Below the pieces are notes generated by a model. That model ran no database searches. It had not been told where the DNA came from and saw nothing but the letters and a program-made list of their open reading frames with translations. Of a DNA stretch of 64,000 bases, positions 9,074-17,638 are shown one piece after another. This DNA is from Flavobacterium sp. HSC-32F16 (GTDB taxonomy: Bacteria > Bacteroidota > Bacteroidia > Flavobacteriales > Flavobacteriaceae), in contig NZ_JALKAC010000002.1 of the NCBI RefSeq assembly GCF_024171645.1, positions 558,001 through 622,000 of the forward strand, in the 5' to 3' direction. A program made the position numbers and the translations under genes. How positions within the stretch are numbered: position 1 is the stretch's first letter; every line of letters starts with the position of its first letter.

Positions 9074-9100
9074 TTTTTCAAAGTTTAAAACTTTGAAAAA
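9074..9100. repeat. Palindrome with CAAAGTTTAAAACTTTG core
   Basis: 13-nt perfect arms (TTTTTCAAAGTTT and its complement) around a single base. Same core as the palindromes at 39924 and 47155. Confidence 0.65.
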
Positions 9101-9156
9101 TATAATCACGGAAAGTAAAACCGGCAGGTTTTAAAAACTCACAATATTATAGGAGT

Positions 9157-9480
9157 ATGAATGATTCAAAAAAGAGGTTTATTGATTTTATAGAAACCTT
9201 TAATTTTATTGGTAAAAGAATTAAAATCAATGAAGCTATTTCTATATCTAGAAACAATTTTGACAGACATTTTACTTCCTTTTCCAATTTTGAATTCGTT
9301 ATTGTAAATGCCGGAATTCGATTTAGTGGAGCTAAGGTTTTTTTTAGCGGTGAAAATTCAAATTACGAAATTCGCTTCGATTTAATTGCTGAGTTTGGTG
9401 AAATGGAAAGTAATGAATTCCAATTAGTAGAAATATTAAGTGAAAACGTTTATCGAAAGTCAGTTTTTATTTTTATATAA
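9157..9480 (+). CDS. Hypothetical protein, 107 aa
   Basis: The family is not recognised. It begins MNDSKKRFIDFIETFNFIG, has no membrane segment or signal peptide, and ends in a hydrophobic strand (RKSVFIFI). The composition (alternating beta-like segments, many Phe and Asn) looks like a real folded protein rather than a shadow frame. It has no functional neighbours: palindromic repeats flank it at 9074 and 9539. An AGGAG-like sequence lies 5 bp before the ATG, an unusually good ribosome-binding site for this window. Confidence 0.55.
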   Translation: MNDSKKRFIDFIETFNFIGKRIKINEAISISRNNFDRHFTSFSNFEFVIVNAGIRFSGAKVFFSGENSNYEIRFDLIAEFGEMESNEFQLVEILSENVYRKSVFIFI

Positions 9481-9538
9481 AAGAAATAAAAGCAGGAAAT
9501 GAAAATTACTTTTTCCAAACTTTGAGAAAGCATAACTA

Positions 9539-9586
9539 TACATAATAAATTCGACAGGTTTTAAAACCTGTCGAATTTATTATGTA
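9539..9586. repeat. Perfect 48-bp palindrome (possible bidirectional terminator)
   Basis: The sequence is its own reverse complement over 48 bp, centred between 9562 and 9563, with inner core GACAGGTTTTAAAACCTGTC. There is no T-run directly after either arm, so it is not a standard terminator. A half copy (GGCAGGTTTTAAAA) is at 9122-9135. Confidence 0.8.
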
Positions 9587-9590
9587 ACAG

Positions 9591-9626
9591 CATAAAAAAA
9601 GCGAGAATCAATAAATTCTCGCTTTT
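9591..9626 (-). terminator. Terminator of the ferredoxin gene
   Basis: Arms AAAAGCGAGAAT (9597-9608) and ATTCTCGCTTTT (9615-9626), read on the minus strand and followed by a seven-T run. Confidence 0.85.
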
Positions 9627-9634
9627 CTATTTTT

Positions 9635-9952
9635 TTAATATTCCGGAGCCAGCTCCAGTTCTAAACCTTCTAATTCTTGGGTAATTGGTATCTGACAGCC
9701 TAAACGACTATTAGATTTTACATAAAATGCTTCCGACAGCATGGCTTCTTCTTCATCTCCCATTTCAGGTAATGCAACATCATTTAGAACGTAACATTGG
9801 CAGGATGCGCACATTGCCATTCCTCCGCAAGTTCCTTCAACAGGAAGTTCGTATGCTTTGCATAACTCCATTATATTCATTGCCATATCAGTTGGAGCCT
9901 GTAATTCGTGTATAACTCCTTCTCGATCTTTAATCTTAATTAATACATCCAT
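9635..9952 (-). CDS. 2Fe-2S ferredoxin (adrenodoxin-like)
   Basis: 105 residues. The four cluster ligands are visible in the ISC-type ferredoxin spacing: GTCGGMAMCASCQC (C-x5-C-x2-C) and a distant SRLGCQIPI. The acidic stretch PEMGDEEEAMLSEAF is typical of adrenodoxin-type electron carriers. It probably donates electrons for iron-sulfur cluster assembly or a monooxygenase. It lies near nifU-like and mrp genes on the same strand, which supports the former, although an unrelated exported protein lies between them. Confidence 0.9.
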   Translation of the reverse strand: MDVLIKIKDREGVIHELQAPTDMAMNIMELCKAYELPVEGTCGGMAMCASCQCYVLNDVALPEMGDEEEAMLSEAFYVKSNSRLGCQIPITQELEGLELELAPEY

Positions 9953-10007
9953 TTATTATGGGAATTTATTGGCAGGATTTTATAACGTGAAAAAATCCTG
10001 ATTAATA

Positions 10008-10493
10008 TTAACTGGTAGGTTTAAAAGTAAACGCGTACTCTCTATTGGTTTTATTCTTTATTTTCATTTTAAAGCCCACAAGATCATCTTTTGAAAGTAT
10101 GGTAACCACAGCAAAAACAAAATAATAATCTTCACCATTGTTAAAAACAAGCTTACCTTCGTAAGTGGTGTTTAAAACGCCTTGTTTGTCTGTCTTTTCG
10201 CCAATCTTTACAGGGCTTGTAAACTCTGCGGTGGTGTAACTGTTTTTATTGGCAAACTTTGCACCTCCGGAACAAAAATCATATAAAAAATTACGATTGG
10301 TAATTTTAATTTTTCCTGGTTCAGTAGTTGTAGATACAACAATTTGTCCTTCGTACTCATAAAAAGCCCATTCTTCTGATTCATTTACCCAAGCTTTATT
10401 TACATAATAGTTTTGAGCTGAGGAAGTTGCTTCTTGTGTGTACCCAGTAAAAGCAAATAATAAAAAAACATATAAGATGTAAAACTTCTTCAT
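10008..10493 (-). CDS. Exported hypothetical protein, 161 aa
   Basis: The N-terminus MKKFYILYVFLLFAFTGYTQ is a clear signal peptide. The mature part is beta-rich, with WAFYEYEGQIVVSTTTEPG, ANKNSYTTAEFTSPV and a closing REYAFTFKPTS, and probably sits in the periplasm or at the outer membrane. No family is recognised. It lies between ferredoxin and nifU on the same strand but has its own upstream spacing of about 215 bp, so co-transcription is uncertain. Confidence 0.6.
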   Translation of the reverse strand: MKKFYILYVFLLFAFTGYTQEATSSAQNYYVNKAWVNESEEWAFYEYEGQIVVSTTTEPGKIKITNRNFLYDFCSGGAKFANKNSYTTAEFTSPVKIGEKTDKQGVLNTTYEGKLVFNNGEDYYFVFAVVTILSKDDLVGFKMKIKNKTNREYAFTFKPTS

Positions 10494-10708
10494 AAATTTA
10501 AGATTTAGGGTTATGTCACAAATTTAAGTTAAAAATGTAACAAATACTTAACTAAAACTCTTAAATCTTTGTGGTGTTTTTTGTTAAATCCTCAAAAAAG
10601 CGTTGTTTTATTAGGTCTTAATTGTGTTTTTGCAAAAGTTATCAGTTAAAGGCCTATTATTCCTGTTAATTCAACAACATTAAAATAGAGGCCTGTAGAG
10701 CACTTTTG

Positions 10709-10948
10709 TTACATAATATTTACCACAGTTTCGATTTGCGGGGCATATTTTTTTATAGTTGTTTCTACTCCTGCTTTAAGTGTCATCTGATTAACGCTGC
10801 AGCTTATGCAGGCGCCTTCAAGACGAACTTTTACGTGTTTATCATCATCGATAGAGATTAGCGTAATGTCTCCGCCATCGGATTTTAAAAATGGCCTGAT
10901 TTCGTCTAAAGCCAATAAAACATTATTTGTTAATTCTTCTGTTGTCAT
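10709..10948 (-). CDS. NifU-like iron-sulfur scaffold domain protein
   Basis: 79 residues, a stand-alone NifU C-terminal domain. LDEIRPFLKSDGGDITLISID is the family N-terminal signature. The CxxC cluster site is in GACISCSVNQMTLKAGVE, and the C-terminal helix follows (TTIKKYAPQIETVVNI). It transfers Fe-S clusters to apoproteins. It follows mrp on the same strand across an 83-bp gap and is probably its operon partner. Confidence 0.9.
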   Translation of the reverse strand: MTTEELTNNVLLALDEIRPFLKSDGGDITLISIDDDKHVKVRLEGACISCSVNQMTLKAGVETTIKKYAPQIETVVNIM

Positions 10949-11031
10949 AATTATAATGTGTCAATTAGAAAATGCGTCAATTAGAAAATTCTTTAAAATT
11001 ATCTAATTATCTCATTATCTCAATTATCTAA

Positions 11032-12162
11032 TTAGTTTTTCTTTACTGCAGAGCAACCTGCCATAGTTGTAATTTTAATGGCTTCAGTAGCAGGAAGACT
11101 TTCATTTCTGTTTACTGTTTCCTGTACAACGTTTCTTGTAATTTCTTCAAAAATCGATTCTATTGGCGATGCGGTTTGCAATGCTGCCGGACGGCCGTAA
11201 TCGCCTGCTTCGCGAATAGATTGTACAATTGGAACTTCTCCTAAAAATGGAACATCTAAGTCTGCAGCCAGATTTTTTGCTCCTTCCTGACCAAAAATAT
11301 AGTATTTATTATTTGGTAATTCTTCAGGTGTAAAATAAGCCATGTTTTCGATAATTCCCAAAACAGGAACATTGATATTATCCTGCATAAACATCGAAAC
11401 TCCTTTTTTAGCATCGGCAAGAGCCACAGCCTGAGGCGTACTTACTACAACAGCTCCAGTAATTGGAAGTGACTGCATGATAGAAAGGTGAATATCTCCC
11501 GTTCCCGGAGGTAAATCCAGAAGCATGAAATCTAATTCTCCCCAATCTGCATCAAAAATCATTTGATTTAATGCTTTTGCAGCCATTGGTCCTCTCCAGA
11601 TTACTGCCTGGCTTGGCGCTGTGAAAAAGCCAATAGAAAGCATTTTAATTTCATAACTTTCAATTGGTTTCATTTTTGATTTTCCGTCAACTGTAATTGA
11701 AACCGGTTTTTCGTTTTCAACATCAAACATAATGGGCATAGAAGGTCCGTAAACATCGGCATCTAAAACTCCAACTTTAAAACCCATTTTAGCAAGCGTA
11801 ACGGCAAGATTTGCTGTAACAGTCGATTTCCCAACCCCTCCTTTTCCAGAAGCAACAGCAATAATATTTTTAATTCCAGGAATAGCACGACCTTTTATTT
11901 CGGCTTTTTCAGGAGTTTCAACTTTAATATTTACTTTGATTTTTGCATCGGCAGATATTAATTCATGGATTGTTTTTTTAATATCGTCTTCTGCTCTTTT
12001 TTTGATATGCATGGCTGGCGTGTGCAATACTAAATCGACAACAACTTCGTCGCCAAAAGTAAGTACGTTAGCAACCGCACCACTTTCAACCATATTTTTT
12101 CCTTCTCCGGCTATAGTAATTGTTTCTAAAGCTTTTAGAATTTCTTTTCTATCTAATTTCAT
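11032..12162 (-). CDS. mrp: Mrp/NBP35 family iron-sulfur carrier ATPase
   Basis: 376 residues. An N-terminal MIP18/DUF59-type domain (VANVLTFGDEVVVDLVLHTP) is followed by a deviant Walker A P-loop (AVASGKGGVGKSTVTANLA), GVLDADVYGPSMP and LDLPPGTGDIHLS. These are signatures of the ApbC/Mrp family, which holds and delivers Fe-S clusters. The C-terminal AGCSAVKKN retains a single cysteine. Its promoter at 12235-12263 is clear, and it drives nifU as second gene. Confidence 0.93.
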   Translation of the reverse strand: MKLDRKEILKALETITIAGEGKNMVESGAVANVLTFGDEVVVDLVLHTPAMHIKKRAEDDIKKTIHELISADAKIKVNIKVETPEKAEIKGRAIPGIKNIIAVASGKGGVGKSTVTANLAVTLAKMGFKVGVLDADVYGPSMPIMFDVENEKPVSITVDGKSKMKPIESYEIKMLSIGFFTAPSQAVIWRGPMAAKALNQMIFDADWGELDFMLLDLPPGTGDIHLSIMQSLPITGAVVVSTPQAVALADAKKGVSMFMQDNINVPVLGIIENMAYFTPEELPNNKYYIFGQEGAKNLAADLDVPFLGEVPIVQSIREAGDYGRPAALQTASPIESIFEEITRNVVQETVNRNESLPATEAIKITTMAGCSAVKKN

Positions 12163-12234
12163 TTTATTGTGCTATTATATATGGAAAGAATTCAATTTAA
12201 AAATTCAATATTAATTTAAACTGATTTCAGACTG

Positions 12235-12263
12235 CAAAGATAACAGATTAAGTTCGGATTCAA
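12235..12263 (-). promoter_or_regulatory. Promoter of mrp-nifU (TTG-N18-TATCTTTG)
   Basis: On the minus strand TTG (12261-12263) is 18 bp from TATCTTTG (12235-12242), about 73 bp upstream of mrp. The rest of the 12163-12568 gap shows no gene and no other convincing signal. Confidence 0.75.
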
Positions 12264-12568
12264 ACGCTTTTGAATTGTATTTATTGATATTGAGATTAGT
12301 CAAAATGATGAATGCTGTTTTCTAAATACAATTAAAATTGAAATCCAATGTTTTGAAACCTTGATTTTTAAAAGTTTTCTTTTCTAAAAATTCGTATGAA
12401 ATTTACATCAATAAATGCTTAAATGTCGATTATCTTAATTAAATTTGAGTACCCTAAATCGAAGATTTCCAAACCATGCAAAAAAGTATCAAAACTTATT
12501 TTTGGAGCTTCTTTATGAGTTTTCGATATTTTGTATAAATAATGTTTAAAAATTTAAACCTTAAAAAT

Positions 12569-14188
12569 ATGCGAAATTTTACTTTCTTATCTGTAATTAT
12601 TGCCGGTAGTTTTTTAATGTTTTCTTTTACTTCGGCAAATGATACTTCTAAACTAAAAAACGAAATCAAAGAATTTGAAAATGTTCTTAATATCAAGACC
12701 ACTATTTTTTTAGGTACAATTGATGCGGCTTCCATAAATAGTTTTTATAAAAAATATCCTAAGCTGAAAAAATATCAAAAAGACGTAGAAGATCTTTATT
12801 TAAAAAAAGAATACAAGACTATTTGGTATGATGATAAAAGCGTGAGCGAATTTGGGGCTTTATTGTATCATAAAGTGGGGCTTTTAAGCGAGCAGGGAAT
12901 AAAAGCCGAAATGCCGTATATGGATTTGGTTGATGATGTTTTTAATGAAAATGTCTCTAATAAATTGCCGCAGACAGATACAGAATTGCTGTTGTCTAAT
13001 ATGTATGTTTTTTATGCCAGTAATGTTTACTCTGGTGTCGATCCGCAGACTTTAAAGAAGATCGGCTGGTTTCTTCCAACCAAAACTATTTCGTATGATA
13101 GAATTTTAGATTCATTGATGGGAGACCCCAATCGATTAAATAAAGATGAAAATCTTCTTTTTGGCCAATATTATAAACTTCAGGATGTTTTAAAAAGATA
13201 TCGAAATATTGAGAAAGATGGTCTTTGGAAAAAGATCGAGATTGATGAAGCAAATTTTAAAGAATTAAAACCGTTAGACAGCGGAAAAGTTATTCAGCAG
13301 ATTAGAGAACGGTTGTTTGTGGTTGGCGATTTAAAAGAAAATTCAAAAAGTCAATATTATGACCAGGAAATGATGGATGCTGTTTTAAAATATAAAAAAA
13401 GATACGGACTTAAATTGAATTATGCTTTTACAAAAGAACAAATAGATCAGATGAATGAGCCAATTGGCAATAGAATCAGAACTATTATGCTTAATATGGA
13501 AAGATGCAGATGGATCCCGGCAAAACTCGCAAAAGCCGATGAATACGTAATGGTTAATATACCCTCTTTTCGACTGATTTATGTAAAAAATGGAAAATAT
13601 GATTTGGTTTCAGATGTTTTCGTGGGAACGCGAATGACCGAAACAGTAATTTTCAGCGGTAATATCGACCGAATTGTATTTAGTCCGTATTGGTATGTTC
13701 CCTCAAGTATTATTCAAAACGAGCTGAAACTCAAAATGGCCGAAGACAAAAACTATCTTGCAGATCATAATATGGAATGGAATGGAGGACATGTTAGACA
13801 AAAACCCGGACCTCAGAATTCTTTAGGATTGGTAAAATTTATGTTTCCAAACCCAAATGATATTTATTTGCATGATACGCCGGCAAAAAGTTTGTTTGAA
13901 TTTGAAAAACGTATTTTCAGCCATGGGTGTATTAATGTAAAAGAAGCCAAACAATTGGCTCTCGAAATATTAAAAGACGATCCGGACTGGCCTGTTGATA
14001 AAATTAATAATGCCATGAGCGGCGAAAAAGAAACGACTTGTATGCTCAAAAATAAAATACCAATTTATATAGGATATTTTACAGCCTGGGTAAATGATGA
14101 GGGAGAAATTGGATTTTATCCAGATGTTTACGACCGCGATAAGAGCTTAGATAAATTACTCTATTCTGACTCGGTTGCATTAAAATAA
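12569..14188 (+). CDS. L,D-transpeptidase, YcbB-like
   Basis: 539 residues from the chosen start. The ATG at 12569 gives a signal peptide (MRNFTFLSVIIAGSFLMF); an in-frame ATG at 12542 would put nine charged or neutral residues before it. The N-terminal half carries the scaffold domain of YcbB-type enzymes (YPKLKKYQKDVEDLYL, TIWYDD). A peptidoglycan-binding-like segment follows (IRERLFVVGDL), and the catalytic YkuD domain has the SHGCINV motif with the nucleophilic cysteine. It forms 3-3 crosslinks in peptidoglycan in the periplasm. It is monocistronic with a strong terminator. Confidence 0.9.
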   Translation: MRNFTFLSVIIAGSFLMFSFTSANDTSKLKNEIKEFENVLNIKTTIFLGTIDAASINSFYKKYPKLKKYQKDVEDLYLKKEYKTIWYDDKSVSEFGALLYHKVGLLSEQGIKAEMPYMDLVDDVFNENVSNKLPQTDTELLLSNMYVFYASNVYSGVDPQTLKKIGWFLPTKTISYDRILDSLMGDPNRLNKDENLLFGQYYKLQDVLKRYRNIEKDGLWKKIEIDEANFKELKPLDSGKVIQQIRERLFVVGDLKENSKSQYYDQEMMDAVLKYKKRYGLKLNYAFTKEQIDQMNEPIGNRIRTIMLNMERCRWIPAKLAKADEYVMVNIPSFRLIYVKNGKYDLVSDVFVGTRMTETVIFSGNIDRIVFSPYWYVPSSIIQNELKLKMAEDKNYLADHNMEWNGGHVRQKPGPQNSLGLVKFMFPNPNDIYLHDTPAKSLFEFEKRIFSHGCINVKEAKQLALEILKDDPDWPVDKINNAMSGEKETTCMLKNKIPIYIGYFTAWVNDEGEIGFYPDVYDRDKSLDKLLYSDSVALK

Positions 14189-14194
14189 AAAGGA

Positions 14195-14230
14195 AATCCC
14201 CGTTAGGTTTTTTATAATCTAACGGGGATT
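14195..14230. terminator. Convergent terminator between the transpeptidase and ABC permease genes
   Basis: Perfect 12-bp stem AATCCCCGTTAG (14195-14206) with CTAACGGGGATT (14219-14230). It can serve both converging genes, although the T-runs are short. Confidence 0.8.
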
Positions 14231-14254
14231 CTTTAAAAAAAATGGTCTACAAGT

Positions 14255-16681
14255 TTATTCGTATTTTAAATATTTTAAAATGTCTATTTTAGTAACCTGA
14301 TATGCTTTTGCCAATACAATTAGCAGCGTAAGTACTAAAAGTGAAACTAAGGCAATGCTGAAAGGAATAGCAGAAATATTAATTCTGAATGCAAAATCCT
14401 CCAGCCATTTTTGCAATAAAATATAAGCCGGAACAATTCCTATTACAAATCCCATTAAGCAGAAAATAATGTATTGTCTTGATAATTCCTTCAATAAAAT
14501 ATCGGTTTCTGCACCAAGCGTTTTTCTAATCGCAATTTCTTTCAGTCTTCTTTCCATCGAAAATGATGCCAAAGCAAACAACCCAAAAACGGCAATTATA
14601 ATTACAACTAAGTTTAAAATGAAAAATAAATCTTTTTGCTTGACTTGTTCTTCATAAGTTTTTGCAAAACCTTTGTTTACAAATTCAAAAAAGAAAGGAT
14701 AGTCAGGATTTACATTTGCTTCCCAATATGTTTTTAATTTATCTAATGTTTCACTCAAATTATTTGGAGAAACTTTTACATATACATTTTGAAAATTATT
14801 CCATTTTAAAGTTCTCATGTTGATGAAAACCATCGGCGGAACTTTATTTTGCAAGCCTGTAATATTAAAATCCTTTACGACTCCAACAATTTTAAACTTT
14901 AGGTTTCCTTTTTCATTTCCCCAGCCAGAAGTTATAACCGTATTAATTGGGTTTTTTAGTCCCAGACTTTTGGCAAGAGTTTCATTTATCAGCCAGTTAT
15001 CAATTGTATCCGAAGCAAATTTTGGAGATAAATCACGCCCTTCAACAATTTTAATTTTCATCATATCAAGAAAACCAAAATCCATGTCGACATTTCTTGG
15101 CTGCACAAATACACCATTATGCGTAAAACCAGAGCTGGAGTTTGTGCTGTTTCCAAATGTACCGGCAAAAGTCGAAACCTGCTCAACTCCTGATATTTTA
15201 AGGATTTCTTGTTTTGTTAATTGGTATTTTTCACCTTTTGTATTGTAATCATTATAATTAAAAGGAATTCTGATAACCTGATCGCCATTAAAGCCAAGAT
15301 CTTTATCCATCATATAGCCTACTTGAGAATTTACAATTAAGGCACCAATGATAAAAAATGTCGCAATTCCGAATTGAAAAATAAGCATCGAATTTCGAAT
15401 CCAGATACCGCTTTTACTTCTGGAAAAATTACCTTTTAAAACCTTTAAAGTCTCAAAATTTGAGATATAAATGGCAGGGAATATACCCGCAAGAACGATT
15501 ACTAATCCAAAAATGAAAATGAGCTGCAGGTAAAATTCACCGCCATTCATAGTCAGTGTTTTTCTTAAAAAAGAATTATAATACGGAAGCGAAAGTTCAA
15601 CAATTGCAAGAGCAAACAAAATGGAAAGCGTTACAATTATTGCCGTTTCAAAAATAAACTGCGCAATAATTTGGTTTTTTGAAGCGCCCACAATTTTACG
15701 AACACCAACTTCTTTAGCACGTTTTATGGCCGAAGCTGTTGCCAGATTAATGTAATTTACCAATGATAAAACCAAAATTAAAATGGATAAACCAGCCATA
15801 ATATAAATAAGCTGTAAATTTCCTCTTCCTTCTGGAGAAACAGATCCGGAAGGTTTTATGCCATGCAGACGTGAAGTTTTAAGCTGGTTAAGGACAATTT
15901 TTAATTCACCATTTTCTTTAATGTACTGCTCAAGCGTCTGACCGCTTTCTTTGGCATCTTTTAAAGTTCTGTTTACACGATTTACATGATGCATTTTCTT
16001 TAAAACAACATTAATATCAGCGCCTTTTTTGACTTTAATCTTCAAACCATAACTAAAATTTCCCCAGCTGTTAATATCGTTTTCACGTATAATGCTTCCA
16101 AAAACATAGTTGGGTTCAACAGAAGAAGGCGATACAATACGATAAACAGATTTTACAATATAAGACTCATCGCTGTAAGTAATAGATTTCCCTATTGGAT
16201 CTTCATTATTAAAAAGAAGTTTGGCCTGTTCCTCAGAAATAGCGACACTGTTTCTCTCCTTTAAAATATCTTTTTTAGCACCTTTTATAATAGGAAAAGG
16301 GAAAAAATTAAAAAAGTTATTATCAGATACCATTATCTTTTTATCGATTAATTTTTTATTCTGATATTTTATAACAGCCTCATTGTACCAGTCGTTCATA
16401 AAACAAATCTGCTCAATTTCAGGAATTGTTGCTTTACAAGTCTGTCCAAAAGGTATAGAACTAGTCGCCCAGGTATCGCCGGTTCCTCCTATTACATTAA
16501 GAACCTGATATACATTTTCTTTTTCCGGATTCCATTGATCATAAGAATGTTCGTTATTCCAATACAAAATGGCAAAAATCACACTGGCAACCCCAATGCT
16601 CAATCCTAAAACATTTAAAAACGAAAACAATTTGCTTTGCTTTAAATGATAAATAAATATTTTAAACCAGTTAAAAATCAT
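14255..16681 (-). CDS. ABC transporter permease (MacB/FtsX type)
   Basis: 808 residues with a duplicated architecture. There is an N-terminal membrane helix (LFSFLNVLGLSIGVASVIFA), a periplasmic MacB-type core domain, three helices around 285-420 (LSLVNYINLATASAIKRAKE and GVRKIVGASK, the FtsX signature), a second periplasmic domain, and a C-terminal three-helix FtsX unit (RRLKEIAIRKTLGA). Such long permeases with both halves fused are common in Bacteroidota. It should work with the ATPase encoded 131 bp upstream. The operon probably continues from the HlyD gene at 18883. Confidence 0.9.
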   Translation of the reverse strand: MIFNWFKIFIYHLKQSKLFSFLNVLGLSIGVASVIFAILYWNNEHSYDQWNPEKENVYQVLNVIGGTGDTWATSSIPFGQTCKATIPEIEQICFMNDWYNEAVIKYQNKKLIDKKIMVSDNNFFNFFPFPIIKGAKKDILKERNSVAISEEQAKLLFNNEDPIGKSITYSDESYIVKSVYRIVSPSSVEPNYVFGSIIRENDINSWGNFSYGLKIKVKKGADINVVLKKMHHVNRVNRTLKDAKESGQTLEQYIKENGELKIVLNQLKTSRLHGIKPSGSVSPEGRGNLQLIYIMAGLSILILVLSLVNYINLATASAIKRAKEVGVRKIVGASKNQIIAQFIFETAIIVTLSILFALAIVELSLPYYNSFLRKTLTMNGGEFYLQLIFIFGLVIVLAGIFPAIYISNFETLKVLKGNFSRSKSGIWIRNSMLIFQFGIATFFIIGALIVNSQVGYMMDKDLGFNGDQVIRIPFNYNDYNTKGEKYQLTKQEILKISGVEQVSTFAGTFGNSTNSSSGFTHNGVFVQPRNVDMDFGFLDMMKIKIVEGRDLSPKFASDTIDNWLINETLAKSLGLKNPINTVITSGWGNEKGNLKFKIVGVVKDFNITGLQNKVPPMVFINMRTLKWNNFQNVYVKVSPNNLSETLDKLKTYWEANVNPDYPFFFEFVNKGFAKTYEEQVKQKDLFFILNLVVIIIAVFGLFALASFSMERRLKEIAIRKTLGAETDILLKELSRQYIIFCLMGFVIGIVPAYILLQKWLEDFAFRINISAIPFSIALVSLLVLTLLIVLAKAYQVTKIDILKYLKYE

Positions 16682-16732
16682 GGCGTTTTATAATTATGTT
16701 AGTTATTTTGGTCCAAAGGCTGGTTCTGCCTT

Positions 16733-16804
16733 TTAAAGAAGAGTAAAAATTTTGCAGAAAAATCCCACCAGGGCTAAGATTGCAGTAATAACAAATTTTA
16801 TCAT
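16733..16804 (-). CDS. Possible 23-residue hydrophobic micropeptide between ATPase and permease genes
   Basis: Between the ATPase stop (16813) and the permease start (16681) an ATG at 16804 opens a 24-codon frame on the same strand. It encodes MIKFVITAILALVGFFCKIF plus three residues, almost one membrane helix. The start is 8 nt after the ATPase stop, close enough for translational coupling. Small single-helix proteins are known subunits or modulators of bacterial transporters. It could also be a chance frame in AT-rich DNA. Confidence 0.35.
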   Translation of the reverse strand: MIKFVITAILALVGFFCKIFTLL

Positions 16805-16812
16805 TTGTTCTA

Positions 16813-17520
16813 TTATTTAGCGTCCATAAAAACATCAACATTTCGCTGATTTAATTTTTCAGAGAATATAACACCGTCTTTCATATGAATCGTTCTTTGC
16901 GAAAAAGAAGCATCATAATCAGAGTGGGTAACCATCAAGATCGTTGCGCCTTTTGCGTGCAGATCTGTTAAAAGTTCCATTACTTCATTACCATTCTTAC
17001 TGTCAAGATTTCCTGTTGGCTCATCGGCAAGAATAATTTTAGGATCATTTACAAGCGCTCTTGCAACAGCAACCCTTTGCTGCTGACCTCCTGAAAGCTG
17101 CTGTGGAAAATGTTTCAATCGGTGAGAGATATTCAGTTTTTCAGCAATAGCTTCAATTTTTTGTTTTCTATCAGAAGATTTTACATTGTTGTAAAGCAAA
17201 GGCAGTTCAATATTATCGTAAACCGAAAGCTCATCGATTAAATTAAAATTCTGAAAAATGAATCCAATATTTTCCTTACGAACCTGCGCTCTTCCTTTTT
17301 CTTTTAAACCAATCATTTCCTGATCCAGCAATTTGTAACTTCCGCCATCAGCGCTGTCCAAAAGCCCGATAATATTAAGCAAAGTCGATTTCCCGCAGCC
17401 CGAAGGTCCCATAATTGTCAGGAAATTACCTTTTTTAATTTCTAAATTAATCCCGCTTAAGGCAGCAGTTTCAACTTCTTCGGTTCTAAATACTTTGGTT
17501 AAATTTTGTATCGTTATCAT
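16813..17520 (-). CDS. ABC transporter ATP-binding protein (MacB/LolD type)
   Basis: 235 residues. It carries Walker A GPSGCGKSTLLNIIG, Q-loop FIFQNFNLIDELSV, ABC signature LSGGQQQRVAVARAL, Walker B IILADEPTGNLD and H-loop MVTHSD. The sequence LDSKNGNEVM is typical of the MacB/LolD/FtsE branch, whose members power conformational change of FtsX-type permeases rather than transport through the membrane pore. It lies between the HlyD-like adaptor and the permease, all on the same strand. Confidence 0.95.
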   Translation of the reverse strand: MITIQNLTKVFRTEEVETAALSGINLEIKKGNFLTIMGPSGCGKSTLLNIIGLLDSADGGSYKLLDQEMIGLKEKGRAQVRKENIGFIFQNFNLIDELSVYDNIELPLLYNNVKSSDRKQKIEAIAEKLNISHRLKHFPQQLSGGQQQRVAVARALVNDPKIILADEPTGNLDSKNGNEVMELLTDLHAKGATILMVTHSDYDASFSQRTIHMKDGVIFSEKLNQRNVDVFMDAK

Positions 17521-17638
17521 AATTTTTAAGATTAGTTATTATTACGTTTTTTGATTGATGATTGAAACCTTTTTATAATTGTTTATTGTGAATGATTAAT
17601 TGCGAATTGAAAACTGAGACTGCAAACTGAATACTAAT

